Shown here in pieces: positions 41,156 to 49,532 of a stretch of 64,000 nt of DNA. Position numbers and translations under genes: made by a program. Numbering within the stretch: the stretch's first letter is position 1; each line of letters begins with the position of its first letter. Source of the stretch: Halobellus captivus (GTDB lineage: Archaea; Halobacteriota; Halobacteria; Halobacteriales; Haloferacaceae); the NCBI RefSeq assembly GCF_007655485.1, contig NZ_VJXQ01000003.1, positions 79,217 through 143,216 of the forward strand, in the 5' to 3' direction. The notes beneath the pieces are model-generated. The model was given only the letters and a program-made list of their open reading frames with translations, made no database searches and was not told where the DNA came from.

Positions 41156-41860
41156 ATGTCCCAGTCTCTGACTGAGCAACTGGTCACGGCGAACCGGATC
41201 GTCGCGAACGAGGGCATCATCAGCGGGTTCGGTCACGTGAGCGTCCGTGACCCGGATTCTGATACCGTTTTGATCTCGCAGTCACGGAGTCCGGCGTTCG
41301 TGACGAAAGACGATATTCTCGAGCTCTCCCTCGACGGCGAGGTGCTCCGAGGCGACGACCGCAGTCCGTATCTCGAGAACGTAATCCACCGGGCGATCTA
41401 CCGGGCGCGGCCGGACGTCAACGCCGTCGTCCACCACCACGCCGCGCCGATCATCCCCTTCGCGGTTACGGACGTCAACATTCGACCGGCGTACCATCTC
41501 GGGATGCTGTTCCACGACGGCGTGCCGAAGTTCGACGATTACGATCCCGACTACGGATGGCTCGTCGTCACCGAGGATGAAGGAGCCCGGATGGCTGAAA
41601 ACCTCGGCGACCACCGTGCGCAACTCCTCGTGGGACACGGCGCAAACAACGTCGGATCGAGCCTTAAGGAGGCGCTCGTCACCACGTATCACTTCGTCAC
41701 GAACGCGCAGTATCAGCTCTCGGCTATGGGCCTCGGCGAGCTCACGTTCGCGGCCGACGATGAGGAGATGGCTCGCTCGACGGTCGAAGACGTGATGCTC
41801 TCGGATTTGGTCGTCGACAGGCTCTGGAACTACCTCCGAGACCGCCTCCCCGACTCGTAG
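41156..41860 (+). CDS. Class II aldolase/adducin family protein (copy A)
   Basis: A 234-residue metal-dependent aldolase-fold protein. Members include fuculose-phosphate aldolase and several aromatic-acid decarboxylases, for example the 3,4-dihydroxyphthalate decarboxylase of actinobacteria. The metal-binding motif is VNAVVHHHAAPIIPFAV and a third ligand is in LLVGHGANNVGSSLKEAL. The N-terminal acidic residue region LVTANRIVANEGIISGFGHVSVRDPD is the usual substrate-binding part. It is very close in sequence to the gene at 43311-44018 (50 of the first 60 aligned residues are identical by eye), so the two are duplicates. Function as a decarboxylase is inferred from context. Confidence 0.85.
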   Translation: MSQSLTEQLVTANRIVANEGIISGFGHVSVRDPDSDTVLISQSRSPAFVTKDDILELSLDGEVLRGDDRSPYLENVIHRAIYRARPDVNAVVHHHAAPIIPFAVTDVNIRPAYHLGMLFHDGVPKFDDYDPDYGWLVVTEDEGARMAENLGDHRAQLLVGHGANNVGSSLKEALVTTYHFVTNAQYQLSAMGLGELTFAADDEEMARSTVEDVMLSDLVVDRLWNYLRDRLPDS

Positions 41861-41995
41861 CGTTCTACGCGCTCGACCGCCGGGATTGTGGGTGACGAAC
41901 TTCCGTCCGGAAACGACCCTCGTCGTTCGCTGGGATGGCCGTCCCCCACCGACGCTGACGTCGGATATACTCCCCGTTTCGACGCCGGGGAAGAG

Positions 41996-42003
41996 TATAT
42001 ATG
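41996..42003 (+). promoter_or_regulatory. TATA-like box overlapping a possible upstream ATG
   Basis: TATATATG, about 25-27 bp before GTG 42025. It overlaps the ATG at 42001, so that codon is unlikely to be translated and the GTG is the better start of the following gene. Confidence 0.6.
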
Positions 42004-42024
42004 CCGGTTTTGCCTTGGTACGCT

Positions 42025-43011
42025 GTGTCAAAACCAGAAATCGCCCTCGCGTGTGATCTGAACGATCGGACGCGTGATTTAGCAACGGGAGCGGTGGAAC
42101 CGACCGGGATCGATCTGAATTTTCTTCCGTTCGAGGTGGAGGAGACGTTCTGGCGGATGCTCAAGCACCAGGAGTTCCAGGCGGCAGAGATGTCGATGTC
42201 CTCGTATCTGATGGCGAGAGACCAGGGTTGGCCCGAACTCATTGCCATCCCCGCGTTCCCCTCGCGCTTCTTCCGTCACTCGTGCGTTTTCATCAACCCC
42301 GATTCGGGGATCGAGGAACCGGCCGACCTCGAAGGGAAGAACGTCGGTGTTCCGGAGTACCAGATGACCGCTTCGCTGATGGTCCGGGGGATGCTCCAGG
42401 ATCAGTACGGGGTTTGCCCGGAGGATATGGTCTGGTACCATGGCGGCGAGGAGGAGGGCGGTCGCGAGGAGAAGCTTACCCTCGACCTCCCCGAACAGAT
42501 CGAACTCCACAGCATCCCGGAGGACCGAACGCTGAGCGGAATGCTTGACGCGGGCGACCTTGACGCACTCGTTTCCGCCCGGGCGCCGTCCTCATTTTAC
42601 GAGGGATCCGTCGAGCGGCTGTTTCCCGATTTCAAACGCGTCGAGAAGGAGTACTATCAGGAGACGGGATTCTTCCCGATAATGCACGCCGTGGTCCTTC
42701 GTCAGGACGTGTACGACGAACACCCATGGATCGCAAAGGAACTGTACAAGGCCTTCGAGCGCTCGAAGCAGAACTTCCTCGAGCGGATCGGAAAGATGAA
42801 CGAACTCCAGGTCGGCCTTCCGTGGCTGATCGACGAACTCGAAGAGACGCGCGACCTGATGGGGTGGGACTATTGGCCATACGGCGTCGAGCAGAACCGA
42901 GAGCTGTTGGATACGATGACGAGGTACTCCCACCAGCAGGGGTTGACGAAGGAGAAACTGGATGTCGACGAACTGTTCGCGCCGAACACGTACGCGGATT
43001 TCAAAGTTTGA
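42025..43011 (+). CDS. 4,5-Dihydroxyphthalate decarboxylase-like protein (Pht5 family)
   Basis: A 328-residue protein with a periplasmic-binding-protein-like fold, but without signal peptide, resembling Pht5, the cytoplasmic 4,5-dihydroxyphthalate decarboxylase of Pseudomonas. The match is in order: LACDLNDRTRDLATG, LPFEVEETFWRMLKHQEF, AAEMSMSSYLMARDQG, IPAFPSRFFRHSCVFI, LEGKNVGVPEYQMTASLMVRGML, DMVWYHGGEEEGGREEKL, LSGMLDAGDLDALVSARAPSSF and TGFFPIMHAVVLRQDVY. GTG 42025 is used as the start (SKPEIALACD), because the upstream ATG lies in the TATA box. NMT1/THI5-like annotation would come from the fold only. The natural substrate may be a related dihydroxybenzoate. Confidence 0.83.
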   Translation: MSKPEIALACDLNDRTRDLATGAVEPTGIDLNFLPFEVEETFWRMLKHQEFQAAEMSMSSYLMARDQGWPELIAIPAFPSRFFRHSCVFINPDSGIEEPADLEGKNVGVPEYQMTASLMVRGMLQDQYGVCPEDMVWYHGGEEEGGREEKLTLDLPEQIELHSIPEDRTLSGMLDAGDLDALVSARAPSSFYEGSVERLFPDFKRVEKEYYQETGFFPIMHAVVLRQDVYDEHPWIAKELYKAFERSKQNFLERIGKMNELQVGLPWLIDELEETRDLMGWDYWPYGVEQNRELLDTMTRYSHQQGLTKEKLDVDELFAPNTYADFKV

Positions 43012-43310
43012 TTCGGCACCCGGAAAGGGCGATTTCTACTCCGCTGTCGACTCACCCTCTCCCCGCACAGGACCGAACGAAAAACGTCTTCTACGTTGAC
43101 CGTCGCGTCTTTGCGAACTTCAGCGTTCAGCGCGTTTCCGCGTGAACAGCCCTTCGTCTCCCTCCTCGATAACGTACGCGACGTCCCACTTCCGGGGGTA
43201 CCGAACTCCACCGAGAGCCGATCGAGCGCCTGCTCGCCCTAACGGACGCGTTTACGACCCGTAGACTCCCCTTTTTCGTCGGCTAGGGACTGATGCTGCT
43301 CAGAACGTTC
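43012..43310. other. 299-bp gap between convergent catabolic genes
   Basis: No intact gene. A minus-strand frame ending at 43120 reads YPRKWDVAYVIEEGDEGLF followed by TRKRAER, which looks protein-like but has no start codon and only about 43 codons, so it may be a gene remnant. A T-run is at about 43270-43275. Confidence 0.4.
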
Positions 43311-44018
43311 TCACTTGGACCGCTCCGGAAGTTGCCGGGACAGGTACTCCCACAGTCGCTCCACCACGCCATCCGACAGCTCCGCTTCCTCGACGGTGGT
43401 TCGCACCATCGATTCGCTCTCCGGCGCGAACGTGATCTCGCCGAGGCTCTCTCCGTCGAGTTGGTTCCGCGCGTTGAGAACGAAGTTGTACGTCACGCAG
43501 ATCGCTTCCTTCAACGACCCACCGACGGTGTTCGCGCCGTGGCCAGCAAGCAGTTGCGCGCGGTGGTCACCGAGGTTCTCGGCCATCCGCTCGCCCTCGG
43601 CTTCAGTGGCGATGAGGTAGCCGCGCTCCTCGTCGTAATCGTCGAACTTGGGGACGCCGTCGTAGAACATCATCCCCTTGTGCGTGACGGGGCGCATCTC
43701 GACGTCGGTAATCGCGAAGGGGATGACCGATTCGGCGTGGTGGTGGACGACGGCGTTGACGTCCGGCCGCGCCCGATAGATCGCCCGGTGGATCACGTTC
43801 TCCAAGTAGGTTGTTCGATCATCGTCGAGAACTTCTCCGTCAAGAGTGAGTTCGAGGATGTCGCCTTCGGTGACGAACGCGGGACTTCGCGACTGCGAGA
43901 TCAGCACCGTCTCCGTCTCGGGGTCTCGAACGCTCACGTGACCGAAGCCTCGGATGATCCCCTCGTTGGCGAGGATCCGATTCGCCGTCACCAGTTGGTC
44001 CACGAGTCGGCGTCTCAT
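43311..44018 (-). CDS. Class II aldolase/adducin family protein (copy B)
   Basis: A 235-residue duplicate of the protein at 41156-41860, read on the other strand. It has the same metal site VNAVVHHHAESVIPFAI and third ligand LLAGHGANTVGGSLKEAI. Start ATG 44018 gives RRRLVDQLVTANRILANEG; the long open frame upstream is not protein-like. A T-rich TATA-like patch lies about 28 bp upstream. The two copies flank the Pht5-like gene, and differences are spread over the whole length, so they are older than a recent tandem copy. Probably acts on a related substrate. Confidence 0.84.
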   Translation of the reverse strand: MRRRLVDQLVTANRILANEGIIRGFGHVSVRDPETETVLISQSRSPAFVTEGDILELTLDGEVLDDDRTTYLENVIHRAIYRARPDVNAVVHHHAESVIPFAITDVEMRPVTHKGMMFYDGVPKFDDYDEERGYLIATEAEGERMAENLGDHRAQLLAGHGANTVGGSLKEAICVTYNFVLNARNQLDGESLGEITFAPESESMVRTTVEEAELSDGVVERLWEYLSRQLPERSK

Positions 44019-44184
44019 ACTCGTCTGACTTCGGGAGATCAAAAAAGCATACCGGACACTCAACTCCTCGTTGACAATAACTCTCTGAAGAGGTTCGGAC
44101 GGTAGAGGCTCTAAATCGCGCAAACGCGTGACTTTTTGGGCAACGGATTTATTGACCTCTCCCCTACAGTAGCGGTAGCAGACT

Positions 44185-45498
44185 ATGGACGAGGTATCAC
44201 GTGACACGGCGGCGAGAGAATACGTCGAACGGATGCGCGAGGAACCGGGGTACATCCATCCCGGGTGGGGCCAGTCCGAGTATACCAACTGGATCGACGA
44301 GCAGCTCGCCTGGAAGGAGACCTGCTACATCGGGGACTGGTCGTTCATCTCTGATCTCGAGGTCTCGGGACCCGAGGCGATCGATCTGCTCGCGGACCTT
44401 TCGGTGAATTCGTTCGAGAACTTCGCCGTCGGGCGGGGGAAACATATTGTCCAGTGTAACGAGGACGGAAAGGTACTCGCCGAAGGAGTCGTCCGACGGA
44501 CCAGTGAGGAGGCGTTCATCCTCCACAGCACGCCGAGCTACTGGACGGAGTTCAATCTGCAACGAGGAGACTACGACGCGACCTGCCGCGAGCTCGACCT
44601 GTTCAAGTTCCAAGTGCAGGGTCCGACGTCGCTGTCGGTTCTCGAAGCCGTCGCCGACGGGTCGCTTCGAGATATCGAATTCATTCACTTCGGACCGATC
44701 GATATCGAGGGCCACGAGGTCACGGCGTTCCGGATGGGAATGGCGGGCGAACTCGGGTTCGAACTGCAGGGGCCCCAAGAACACGCCGACGAAATATGGG
44801 ACGCGATCGTCGAGGCGGGAGGGGAATTCGGGCTCCGACGTTTGGGAGGCCGGACCGCCACAATAAACCACCTAGAAGCGTGTTTCCCGCCGCGAGGGCG
44901 GGTGTTCATCCCGGCCATCGTCGACCCCGAAATGGACGAGTACCAGCAGTGGCTCTTAGAGGATATGGACCGCGTTTCGCGGGACATCCTCAGTTATCCG
45001 ATCGAGGGGAGTTTCGAGGCCGACGACATCAGCGCGTGGTTCCGAAGCCCGGTCGAGCTCGGGTGGGAGAACCGGATCGCCTTCGATCACGACTTCGTCG
45101 GCAGAGAAGCGCTCGAGGCGGAAGTCGAGAACCCTCGTCGGACGATGGTCACGCTCGTGTGGGACGACGCCGATGTCGTCGACGTCTACGCCTCGCTATT
45201 CGAGGAAGGGGAGCCGTACAAGTTTATGGAGATGCCAAACAAGCAGCAGTGGAAGATGGAGTCCGACGACGTTCTCGTCGACGAGGAACCCGTCGGCGTC
45301 TCGACGTTCCGGGGGTACAGTTACTACTTCCGCGAGATGCTCTCACTGTGCACGATCGAAGTCGAGCACCGGGAACCGGGAACTGAGGTGACGGTGGTGT
45401 GGGGCGAACCCGGCGGGCCGCAGAAGGAAATTGCCGCTACTGTCGCTCCCGCTCCGTACAAAACTGACAACCGTTTCGGGAATCTAAATAGTGTCTGA
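44185..45498 (+). CDS. LigM/DesA-like THF-dependent O-demethylase homologue (copy B)
   Basis: A 437-residue GcvT-fold protein related to copies A and C. Conserved blocks: YTNWIDEQLAWKETCYIGDWSF, FQVQGPTSLSVLEAVADG, RMGMAGELGFELQGPQEH, GLRRLGGRTATINHLEACFP, MDEYQQWLLEDM and VELGWENRIAFDHDFVG, then VDVYASLFEEGEPYKF. It diverges in the middle: the usual GSKAYxxxxLxxGW segment is replaced by LGGRTATINHLEACFPPRGR, and the metal- or substrate-side residues may differ. It could therefore serve a different methyl donor from copy A. ATG 44185 is the first start after a weak AT-rich patch near 44150. The neighbour upstream is the divergent aldolase copy B. Confidence 0.8.
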   Translation: MDEVSRDTAAREYVERMREEPGYIHPGWGQSEYTNWIDEQLAWKETCYIGDWSFISDLEVSGPEAIDLLADLSVNSFENFAVGRGKHIVQCNEDGKVLAEGVVRRTSEEAFILHSTPSYWTEFNLQRGDYDATCRELDLFKFQVQGPTSLSVLEAVADGSLRDIEFIHFGPIDIEGHEVTAFRMGMAGELGFELQGPQEHADEIWDAIVEAGGEFGLRRLGGRTATINHLEACFPPRGRVFIPAIVDPEMDEYQQWLLEDMDRVSRDILSYPIEGSFEADDISAWFRSPVELGWENRIAFDHDFVGREALEAEVENPRRTMVTLVWDDADVVDVYASLFEEGEPYKFMEMPNKQQWKMESDDVLVDEEPVGVSTFRGYSYYFREMLSLCTIEVEHREPGTEVTVVWGEPGGPQKEIAATVAPAPYKTDNRFGNLNSV

Positions 45499-45661
45499 GA
45501 GTTGGCGTAACGGTCGACGCCGATACGCGGACTCACGCTCTCGCGGTTAACGGCACGGTCCCACCCTAGACGAATCGTCTCACTCGTCTCCCGACTCTAG
45601 CTGCGGGTCTACAAAACCCGCGTAATTGATTGTTCTATTACATACCTTTCGGGGGGTTAAG

Positions 45662-45669
45662 TTTATATT
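45662..45669 (+). promoter_or_regulatory. TATA-like box of tctB
   Basis: TTTATATT, about 25 bp before ATG 45691. It supports 45691 rather than the ATG at 45678 as start. Confidence 0.55.
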
Positions 45670-45690
45670 CACAAACTATGACCAACAACT

Positions 45691-46251
45691 ATGACGATCA
45701 CACCGGGATCCATAGATCCGATCTTCGAGCGGCTCTCGTCGGTGGACAGCCGCCTCTGGTCGGGAATATTCTTCGGCATTCTGGGTCTCTATACGCTCGC
45801 CGTCGTCCTCGAGGCGAGGACGTACAGCAGCGATGCCCGGTTATTTCCGCTTATCGTCGGCGTTCCGTTCCTCGGGTTAGTTGTGTTGAAACTGGTGCTT
45901 ATGGCGGCATCCGGAAGGCTGTCGCTGGGGTCGTTCGAAGTCATCGACTTGGCTGACGGAATGGGAGAGACGGCCGCTGTCGACGTAACGCCAGCCGTTC
46001 GCTATCGACGTGAGTTCGCGATGATTCTCTGGATTGTCGTCTTGTCCGCGTTACTCTGGGCGTTCGGATTCCTATTCGCGCTACTTGTATTCCTATTCTC
46101 ATTCGTTCTGCTGTACGAACGGAAGCCGATCCGGGCAGCCCTCGTCGGCGTCGGGACCTTCTCTTTCGTGTACGTGTTTTTCATCCGATTGCTCGGCGCG
46201 AACATCTACGAGGGGGCGTACCCGATCGCCGTCTTGGGAGCCCTACTATGA
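45691..46251 (+). CDS. tctB: Tripartite tricarboxylate transporter small permease, TctB family
   Basis: A 186-residue protein with four hydrophobic segments: LWSGIFFGILGLYTLAVVLEA, FPLIVGVPFLGLVVLKLVLM, LWIVVLSALLWAFGFLFALLVFLFSF and AALVGVGTFSFVYVFFIRLLG. This is the layout of TctB, the small subunit of the tripartite tricarboxylate transporter. The N-terminal residues (TITPGSIDPIFERL) form a hydrophilic leader. tctA follows about 110 bp later in the same direction. TTT systems often import aromatic and tricarboxylic acids with the help of a TctC receptor, which is present nearby. Confidence 0.83.
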   Translation: MTITPGSIDPIFERLSSVDSRLWSGIFFGILGLYTLAVVLEARTYSSDARLFPLIVGVPFLGLVVLKLVLMAASGRLSLGSFEVIDLADGMGETAAVDVTPAVRYRREFAMILWIVVLSALLWAFGFLFALLVFLFSFVLLYERKPIRAALVGVGTFSFVYVFFIRLLGANIYEGAYPIAVLGALL

Positions 46252-46363
46252 GGACGCTGGGAACTACGACCACTCACCGGGTCCGCTGTGACCGCACGAC
46301 GTCCGCCGCCGAACGGCGAACCCGGTGGGAGAGGCGAGAGCAGGAACCCTCGGAGGTCGTTCG

Positions 46364-47899
46364 ATGACGGAACTATTCACGGCGATCGACCTGTTGCTCC
46401 CGCTCCAGCAGACGGGGGATCCGACCGAGGCGATACGGATCGCTATCGACACGGTGCTCACTCCGAGAAACCTCGTCTACATTTTGCTCGCGACGCTCCT
46501 CGGATTAGTCGCGGGGATGTTTCCCGGTCTGGGTGGGCCCGTTGCGCTCGCGCTGCTCATTCCGATCACGTACCCGCTCCCGGCGAACGTGGCGCTGATG
46601 ATCCTCGCGGCTAACCTCGGCGGAACGGCGTTTGGGGGTTCGATCACGGCGATCCTCCTGAACACTCCCGGTGACGCGCCGAACGCGGCCACCGTGTTCG
46701 ACGGATATCCGCTAACTCGACAGGGGAGGGCTGGCGAAGCCATTGGGGCGAGTGCGACCGCATCCGCCCTCGGCGCTATCCTGGGCGTTATTCTCCTCGT
46801 TGCGACGATTCCGTTCATCCGACAGCTGTCGGTTGCGTTCCACTCTGTCGATATTTTCTGGCTCGCTCTCCTCGGTTTGGCGACGATTGCGGTCGTCACC
46901 CGGGGGTCGGTGATCTCGGACCTGATCGCTGGCGGGTTTGGGCTGATACTGGCCTTCCACGGGCTCAATCCGGTGACCGGAAGCGCTCGGTTCACGTGGG
47001 ACTTCGATTACCTCCTGTCAGGGGTGCCGCTCGTCCCGCTGATCATCGGCGTATTCGCGATCGCGGAGATGATCAAGCTGATGGGCGAGCGATCGACCAT
47101 TTCGCAGGAGGAGCCGGACATCAAAGGTGTCCTCGTCGGCGTCAAATCCGTCTTCAGAAACTGGAAGGTGTTTCTCCGAAGCTCCTCGTTGGGTTGGATC
47201 ATCGGGACGGTTCCGGGCGCTGGCGGCACTGTGGCGAACTTTTTGGCGTATCTCCAGGCGAAGCAGACCGACCCCGACCCGGACTCGTTCGGAAAGGGTA
47301 ACATCAACGGCGTCATCGCCAGCGAGGCGGCGAACGACGCCAAAGATGGCGGGTCAATGGTGCCGACGCTGGGGTTAGGAATCCCCGGATCGGCCTCGAC
47401 AGCGGTTCTCATCGGCGCATTCGTGATCAACGGGGTCAGTCCCGGTCCGCTGCTGTTCCGAGAGAACCTTCAAATCGTGTTCATCATCGTCTTCGCGCTG
47501 ATTATCTCGAACGTCCTCACGTCGATCGTCGGCCTCGCGTCGGCGAAGTACCTCATCAAGGTGACACAGATCAACGTGACGACGCTGGTTCCGATCGTCG
47601 TCATCGTCGGTCTCATCGGATCGTTTGTCATCCGCGGACAGTTCAGTGACGTCCTCCTGACCGTCGGATTCGGCGTGATCGGATTCTTTATGGTGAAGTT
47701 CGGCCTCTCCCGGGTCGCGCTGATCGTCGCCCTAGTCCTCGGACCGCTTGCGGAGCAGAACTTCCACCGGGCGTTCCAGATCTCCAGGGGCGACCCTTCG
47801 ATCCTGTACAACCGACCGCTGTCGCTCCTGCTGATCCTCGGAATCGTCTTAGTTCTCGCCATCCCGCTGTACCGCAGTCGAAGGGCGTCCCGTACCTGA
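46364..47899 (+). CDS. tctA: Tripartite tricarboxylate transporter large permease, TctA family
   Basis: A 511-residue permease with about 11-12 membrane spans. Family signatures are GLVAGMFPGLGGPVALALLIP, then NLGGTAFGGSITAILLNTPGD and FDGYPLTRQGRAGEAIGAS, with GTVPGAGGTVANFLAYLQAK and KDGGSMVPTLGLGIPGSASTA in the second half. ATG 46364 is preferred over GTG 46325, which adds a hydrophilic leader. With TctB and the Tat lipoprotein receptor at 48169 it forms a full TTT importer. The substrate cannot be read from sequence but the location among aromatic-acid genes suggests an aromatic carboxylate. Confidence 0.92.
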   Translation: MTELFTAIDLLLPLQQTGDPTEAIRIAIDTVLTPRNLVYILLATLLGLVAGMFPGLGGPVALALLIPITYPLPANVALMILAANLGGTAFGGSITAILLNTPGDAPNAATVFDGYPLTRQGRAGEAIGASATASALGAILGVILLVATIPFIRQLSVAFHSVDIFWLALLGLATIAVVTRGSVISDLIAGGFGLILAFHGLNPVTGSARFTWDFDYLLSGVPLVPLIIGVFAIAEMIKLMGERSTISQEEPDIKGVLVGVKSVFRNWKVFLRSSSLGWIIGTVPGAGGTVANFLAYLQAKQTDPDPDSFGKGNINGVIASEAANDAKDGGSMVPTLGLGIPGSASTAVLIGAFVINGVSPGPLLFRENLQIVFIIVFALIISNVLTSIVGLASAKYLIKVTQINVTTLVPIVVIVGLIGSFVIRGQFSDVLLTVGFGVIGFFMVKFGLSRVALIVALVLGPLAEQNFHRAFQISRGDPSILYNRPLSLLLILGIVLVLAIPLYRSRRASRT

Positions 47900-48168
47900 G
47901 GCGCTGAAATCAGAGGTCGCGGAGCCTAAACACCCGCTCGCCCGCCGCCCGCTTCGGTAGTCTCCGACCAGAACGGCCCTCTCGCCGCGGTCGTCTTTTC
48001 TGCTGGCTCTGCGGGTCAGTCAACGGCTACGCGCTACCGTCGGAGATCTCCGGTGAATCGCCTCGTGAATCCCTCACGTTTCCGTCGCAGGCCGGTCGAC
48101 TATCCGTCTGCGACCGGTGAAAAACGAGGCGCAGCGAAAGTACCGACTCGAAAAGAGGCGTTGCTACA

Positions 48169-49335
48169 TCAGCTACTGAACGCGTCCCGAATCAGCCCCG
48201 CGTACGGCTCCTCAGAGAGGGTATCGAACGTCGTGTCGATCGCCTCACTGACCCGCTCCTCGCCCGCTTCGGGGTCGATGATGGGTCGTGCCGCCTCCCG
48301 GGCCTCCTGGACGAACTCCTCGTTCGAGGTGATCGTCTCGAAGGCCCCGACCAGCCGTTGGTGGACGTCGTCCGGGACGCCCGGCGGCGCCGCGATGAAC
48401 CGCCGGAACACCGTGAGTTCGTTGTACTCGACGATGTTGTCGATGTCGAGATCTGTCGAGTGGTGCATAACCTCGATGCCCTGGTCCTCGAGGTACTCGT
48501 TGACGGAGTGGTCCGGCGATTCGAACAGCACAAACATCTCCGCGGCGAGCGCGTTCACCACTTTCGCCGCCGAGGAGGCGGTTCCGACGGTGAAGGCGTT
48601 GCCTTCGCCCGACTCCAGGCCGGCAAGCGCCGCGCCTGTCCCTTCGTAGTGCACGAAGTTCGGTGCGTCGACGTCGAACTCGCCGGTCATCCCTCCGAGC
48701 AGGACCGTCAACATATGCGCGGACGAACCGCGACCCTGGGTGACGAAGTTCAAGTCCGGCACGGCGTCGATGAACTGATCCCACGTGTCGATGTTCGCCG
48801 ACTCCATAAGGACGAGTTCGTTCGGGTCCTGCGTGACATATCCGATTTTGGTCCAATCGCGCACGTCGAACTCGACGTCGAGGCCGATCTGTTTGTACGC
48901 GGCCTCCTTCGGCGCCCAGATAATCAGCGTATGACCGTCGGGTTCGGCGTTCGCCGCCTGCGTCGCGCCGACGACCCCGCCGCCCCCGGTGACGTTCTGT
49001 ACGTTCACCGTCGTCCCCAACTCCTCCTCCAGGTACGGTGCCATTAACCGGGCATACGCATCGAATCCACCCCCGGTGGAGTACGGAACGATGAGGTCGA
49101 TGTTTCCGGACGGGAAGTCCGACCCCGACTCAGTGGTAGTCTGGTCATCTCCCCCGTCCTCACTGCTGTCACCGCCGCTATCGCCACCGCTGTCCCCACC
49201 GCTGTCACCGGTGTCCGACCCACCTCCGCCTCCGAGACACCCCGCTACCGTCCCAACGAACGCCGCGCCTCCGGCTGTTTTGAGAAACCGACGTCGGTTC
49301 GCTACTGCCCGTTGGTATTTGTCACCGTTTACCAT
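48169..49335 (-). CDS. tctC: TTT receptor lipoprotein, TctC/Bug family, Tat exported
   Basis: A 388-residue substrate-binding protein. The N-terminus carries a Tat motif (NRRRFLKTAG), a hydrophobic stretch and a lipobox VAGC, followed by an acidic Gly/Ser linker with repeated GGDS units. The mature TctC domain shows IDLIVPYSTGGGFDAYARLMAP, VNVQNVTGGGGVVGATQAA and LNFVTQGRGSSAHMLTVLL, with a Cys-anchored lipid facing outward. It starts at ATG 49335 and is transcribed toward tctA on the opposite strand from tctBA. A TATA-like box is about 26 bp upstream (49358-49365). It should bind the substrate for TctBA. Confidence 0.92.
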   Translation of the reverse strand: MVNGDKYQRAVANRRRFLKTAGGAAFVGTVAGCLGGGGGSDTGDSGGDSGGDSGGDSSEDGGDDQTTTESGSDFPSGNIDLIVPYSTGGGFDAYARLMAPYLEEELGTTVNVQNVTGGGGVVGATQAANAEPDGHTLIIWAPKEAAYKQIGLDVEFDVRDWTKIGYVTQDPNELVLMESANIDTWDQFIDAVPDLNFVTQGRGSSAHMLTVLLGGMTGEFDVDAPNFVHYEGTGAALAGLESGEGNAFTVGTASSAAKVVNALAAEMFVLFESPDHSVNEYLEDQGIEVMHHSTDLDIDNIVEYNELTVFRRFIAAPPGVPDDVHQRLVGAFETITSNEEFVQEAREAARPIIDPEAGEERVSEAIDTTFDTLSEEPYAGLIRDAFSS

Positions 49336-49357
49336 ACAGAAATCAAAGCGTCCAGCT

Positions 49358-49365
49358 TACTTAAA
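49358..49365 (-). promoter_or_regulatory. TATA-like box of tctC
   Basis: TTTAAGTA on the minus strand, about 26 bp before ATG 49335, supports leaderless transcription. Confidence 0.55.
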
Positions 49366-49532
49366 CCTGTATTATTATTCATTCCATATCTGATGGCTAT
49401 GGCGTCCGGTGGTCCGAACTCGCACAGTTATGAACTGAACGTATGCGGACAGTTCACCGTCTGTGCCGTCTCCGGCTCGAAACGGAAACGAACTCTCGTT
49501 TCGGGCTCTCTACCGACACTCTCGGAGACCCT

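Noticed and set aside
42001-42024. ATG 42001 as the start of the Pht5-like gene
   Set aside because: It overlaps the TATATATG box that best explains the promoter; the family similarity starts after GTG 42025.
43120-43251. A minus-strand frame with a protein-like end (YPRKWDVAYVIEEGDEGLF)
   Set aside because: It has about 43 codons and no start codon, and I could not link it to a known family; it may be a remnant but cannot be called a gene.
49140-49215. Repeated GGDS-coding units in tctC as a CRISPR or minisatellite
   Set aside because: They encode the acidic Gly/Ser linker between the lipobox and the receptor domain, common in haloarchaeal lipoproteins.
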